15,056 nucleotides of DNA, taken from NCBI GenBank assembly GCA_028286165.1, contig JAPYMU010000073.1:1-15056 (forward strand), given 5' to 3'. The translations under genes were made by a program, and so were the position numbers. The notes below the pieces were generated by a model, which saw nothing but the letters and a program-made list of their open reading frames with translations, did not search any database and was not told where the DNA came from. This stretch comes from Spongiicolonus versatilis (GTDB lineage Bacteria; Pseudomonadota; Gammaproteobacteria; Arenicellales; Spongiicolonaceae). Shown here one piece after another: positions 13,328-15,056 of this stretch; the first letter of the stretch is position 1, and each line of letters begins with the position of its first letter.

Positions 13328-14132
13328 TGCGCAGGCGCACCTCACGTTGCGGGTAGGGAATGGTGATGCCGCCCTGGTCAAAGGCGGTTTTGACCGCCTC
13401 CAGCATTTCCCAGTAGAACGGCCAGTAGTCGCCGCTCTTGACCCACGGGCGGATGTTGAGGTTGAGGCCGCTGTCGGCCAGTTCGGCGACGTAAACGGTG
13501 GGCGGCGGGTCGCTCAGCACGCGCGGGTCCTCCTGCAGAATCTTCTCGGCGATGGCGCGCGCTTTGGCGATGTCATCCTCGTAGGCGATGCTGACCACCA
13601 GGTCCACGCGGCGCGTGGGGTAGACGTATTCATTGACGATGGCGCCGCCGAAGATGTCGGCGTTGGAGATGGTGATGAGGCGGTTGTCCGGGGTTTGCAG
13701 GCGGGTGCAGAACAGGCCGATCTCGGTGACGGTGCCGCTGTGGCCGGCCATGGTGACATAGTCGCCGACGGTGAACGGGCGCAGGACGATGATCAAAAGT
13801 CCGGAGGCGACATTGGACAGCGAATCTTTAAGCGCCAAACCCACGGCCAGCCCGGCGGCGGCCAGCACCGCCAGCAGCGAGGTGATGCTGAGGCCCAGTT
13901 GGTCCAGCGCGGCGAGGATGACGATGGTGAGCAGCAGCCAGTACACCAGCGTCTCGGCAAAGGAGGCGATGGCGCGGTCGGCGCTGACCCGGCGAATGGC
14001 GCGCACCACCAGGCCGGTAAGCCAGCGCGCCAGTACACGGCCGATGAAAAAAATCGCCGCGGCGATGGCCACCCGCGCGCCCCACAGCAGGAACTGGTCC
14101 ACATAAACCTGAATGTCGGCGGCGCCCGGCAT
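13305..14132 (-). CDS. mscS: Small-conductance mechanosensitive channel, MscS family
   Basis: An inner-membrane channel that opens under turgor stress. With start ATG at 14132 (MPGAADIQVYVDQF) the protein has 275 residues, close to E. coli MscS (286). Three membrane segments lie at about 17-42, 60-82 and 85-118. The last is the pore helix with the Gly/Ala-packed AAAGLAVGLALKDSLSNVAS. It is followed by the characteristic RPFTVGDYV and the cytoplasmic beta domain (GTVTEIGLF, ITISNADIFGG, VDLVVSIAYEDD), ending in ITIPYPQREVRL. A TTG at 14153 could extend it by 7 residues into dsbB, but the ATG 4 nt after the dsbB stop is more likely. No Shine-Dalgarno is apparent; translation is probably coupled to dsbB. 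Confidence 0.93.
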   Translation of the reverse strand: MPGAADIQVYVDQFLLWGARVAIAAAIFFIGRVLARWLTGLVVRAIRRVSADRAIASFAETLVYWLLLTIVILAALDQLGLSITSLLAVLAAAGLAVGLALKDSLSNVASGLLIIVLRPFTVGDYVTMAGHSGTVTEIGLFCTRLQTPDNRLITISNADIFGGAIVNEYVYPTRRVDLVVSIAYEDDIAKARAIAEKILQEDPRVLSDPPPTVYVAELADSGLNLNIRPWVKSGDYWPFYWEMLEAVKTAFDQGGITIPYPQREVRLRNGGMGRG

Positions 14133-14136
14133 GGGC

Positions 14137-14610
14137 TCAGCGGCGGCGCGCAAAAAATGCGGTGAGGGCGAAAGCGGTGAAAATTAAAAACCACAGCAGC
14201 GTCCACCCGGGAATGGGGAGGCCGAGAAACAGATGCGCCTCGGCGCACTCGCCGGAGCCGGAAAGAACCATCTGCAGCGCGTCGCCGAGGGGGAAATTCT
14301 GCATCATGTAACCGAGGCCGGGGCCGCATTCGGGAACCTGCCCCGGCGGCAGATTCTGCAGCCACACATGGCGCCCGGCCAGGGCCGCCCCGGCCAGCGC
14401 CGCGACCAAAACCAGCGTGGCGTAAAAACGGTTCCACCGCCCATGCACCGCCGCCGCCAGCGCCGCCAGCCCGAGCGCGGCCAGGGCGATGCGCTGCAAA
14501 ATGCACAGCGGGCACGGCTCCAGGTGCAGCACAAACTGAAAATACAGCGCGGCTAAAAACAGCAGAACCGCGATGGCAAAAACCCACAGATAGGAAAGGC
14601 GCAGGAGCAT
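14137..14610 (-). CDS. dsbB: Disulfide bond formation protein B (DsbB)
   Basis: An inner-membrane oxidase that reoxidises DsbA and passes electrons to quinone. The 157 residues form four membrane segments (about 7-28, 39-56, 63-82, 133-152). Redox pairs are Cys33/Cys36 (EPCPLCILQR, with the quinone-associated Arg40) and Cys95/Cys122 in the second periplasmic loop (PECGPGLGYM, SGECAEA). The loop residues after Cys95 (GPGLGYMMQNFPL) are typical of DsbB. The start at ATG 14610 has no good Shine-Dalgarno. The mscS ATG follows 4 nt after the stop. No dsbA is in the window. Confidence 0.93.
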   Translation of the reverse strand: MLLRLSYLWVFAIAVLLFLAALYFQFVLHLEPCPLCILQRIALAALGLAALAAAVHGRWNRFYATLVLVAALAGAALAGRHVWLQNLPPGQVPECGPGLGYMMQNFPLGDALQMVLSGSGECAEAHLFLGLPIPGWTLLWFLIFTAFALTAFFARRR

Positions 14611-14664
14611 GGGGGGGAGTTTAACCCAATTGCGCCGGGGGTGAAGCCGGAAAAACGCGCAAGG

Positions 14665-15056
14665 TCAGCGCCGGGTGATGAGCACGCCGCCGCCGACAAT
14701 CATGGCCATGCCGGCCAGCGTCGGCAAGCCGGGAATCTCGGCAAAAAACACCAGCCCCCACAGCGCGCTGAAAATGATGTAGGAGTAATCAAACGCCGCA
14801 ACCACCGGCGACGGGCCGCTTTGGTAGGCGACCGCGGCAAAAATCCAGCCAATGGTGACGGCCGCCGCCAGAACGCCCATGACCAGCCATTCTTTTGCCG
14901 CCAGCGGCGCCCAGCCGCCGAGCAGGAATGCGTCGCCCGCCGGCATGGACGCCATGGGATTGAAAACCAGGATGAGCAAACTCGCCGCAACGCCGACCCC
15001 AATAAACGCCGCGTTCACCGACAGCGCCAGCACCAGCGGTTTTTCGTGGCGGCATT
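14665..15056 (-). CDS. EamA/DMT-family transporter, C-terminal part (continues beyond the window)
   Basis: The frame is open to the window edge, so only the last roughly 130 residues are seen. About four hydrophobic segments are present, ending in FDYSYIIFSALWGLVFFAEIP-x-x-x-TLAGMAMIVGG, a typical second EamA repeat (drug/metabolite transporter superfamily), followed by VLITRR. Substrate cannot be predicted. It precedes dsbB by 54 bp on the same strand; that gap contains nothing I can call a strong promoter. Confidence 0.8.
   Translation of the reverse strand, partial: CRHEKPLVLALSVNAAFIGVGVAASLLILVFNPMASMPAGDAFLLGGWAPLAAKEWLVMGVLAAAVTIGWIFAAVAYQSGPSPVVAAFDYSYIIFSALWGLVFFAEIPGLPTLAGMAMIVGGGVLITRR

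Noticed and set aside
14132..14153. TTG start for mscS overlapping dsbB by 17 nt
   Set aside because: The ATG at 14132 is 4 nt after the dsbB stop, and the extra seven residues have no counterpart in the family.
14611..14664. Promoter for dsbB on the minus strand
   Set aside because: The gap contains A/T-rich GTTAAACT near the start, but no convincing -35 at proper spacing and no Shine-Dalgarno.

Overview
The window is a GC-rich bacterial chromosome segment (mostly about two-thirds G+C) that looks proteobacterial, most likely gammaproteobacterial. The indications are a type V autotransporter-like outer-membrane protein with a C-terminal Phe, a short DsbB, an E. coli-type Tpx, bacterioferritin with a complete ferroxidase centre, RlmH and a YhdE-type Maf. 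Species cannot be named from the sequence.

Layout. (1) 46-1917: a secreted autotransporter-like protein whose N-terminal passenger has visibly lower GC than its barrel. (2) 1918-3000: an accessory patch with two diverged copies of a small DUF4926-like gene. Each copy is preceded by a related 60-70 bp block and ends in a perfect 78 bp direct repeat. The repeat carries the first codons of the downstream amidohydrolase, so a dead 24-codon fragment of that gene sits between the copies. (3) 2967-9976: a reductive pyrimidine catabolism cluster, all on the + strand: beta-ureidopropionase (apparently shortened at its N-terminus), NCS1 permease, dihydropyrimidinase, a BioY-type S-component transporter, PreT and PreA. 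Together these import a pyrimidine base or hydantoin-like compound, reduce it (PreTA), open the ring (dihydropyrimidinase) and remove the carbamoyl group (beta-ureidopropionase) to give a beta-amino acid, CO2 and ammonia. No regulator and no beta-alanine aminotransferase is present. (4) 9997-11032: rlmH (TTG start) and maf. Maf has no ATG, GTG or TTG start; an ATC with a Shine-Dalgarno-like sequence upstream gives the family-normal N-terminus. (5) 11033-11256: intergenic region with a degenerate 21 bp tandem repeat and a good sigma70-type promoter. (6) 11257-13292: a tight iron/peroxide operon of bacterioferritin, an FbpC/PotA-type ABC ATPase and thiol peroxidase. (7) 13305-15056, minus strand: an EamA-type transporter (cut by the window edge), dsbB and an MscS channel.

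The least expected items are the same 21 bp-period repeat family in two separate intergenic regions in opposite orientation, the 78 bp repeat/truncation scar at the head of the pyrimidine cluster, BioY inside that cluster, the ATC start of maf, and an extra CxxC near the N-terminus of Tpx. All family assignments come from reading motifs by eye; no database search was run.
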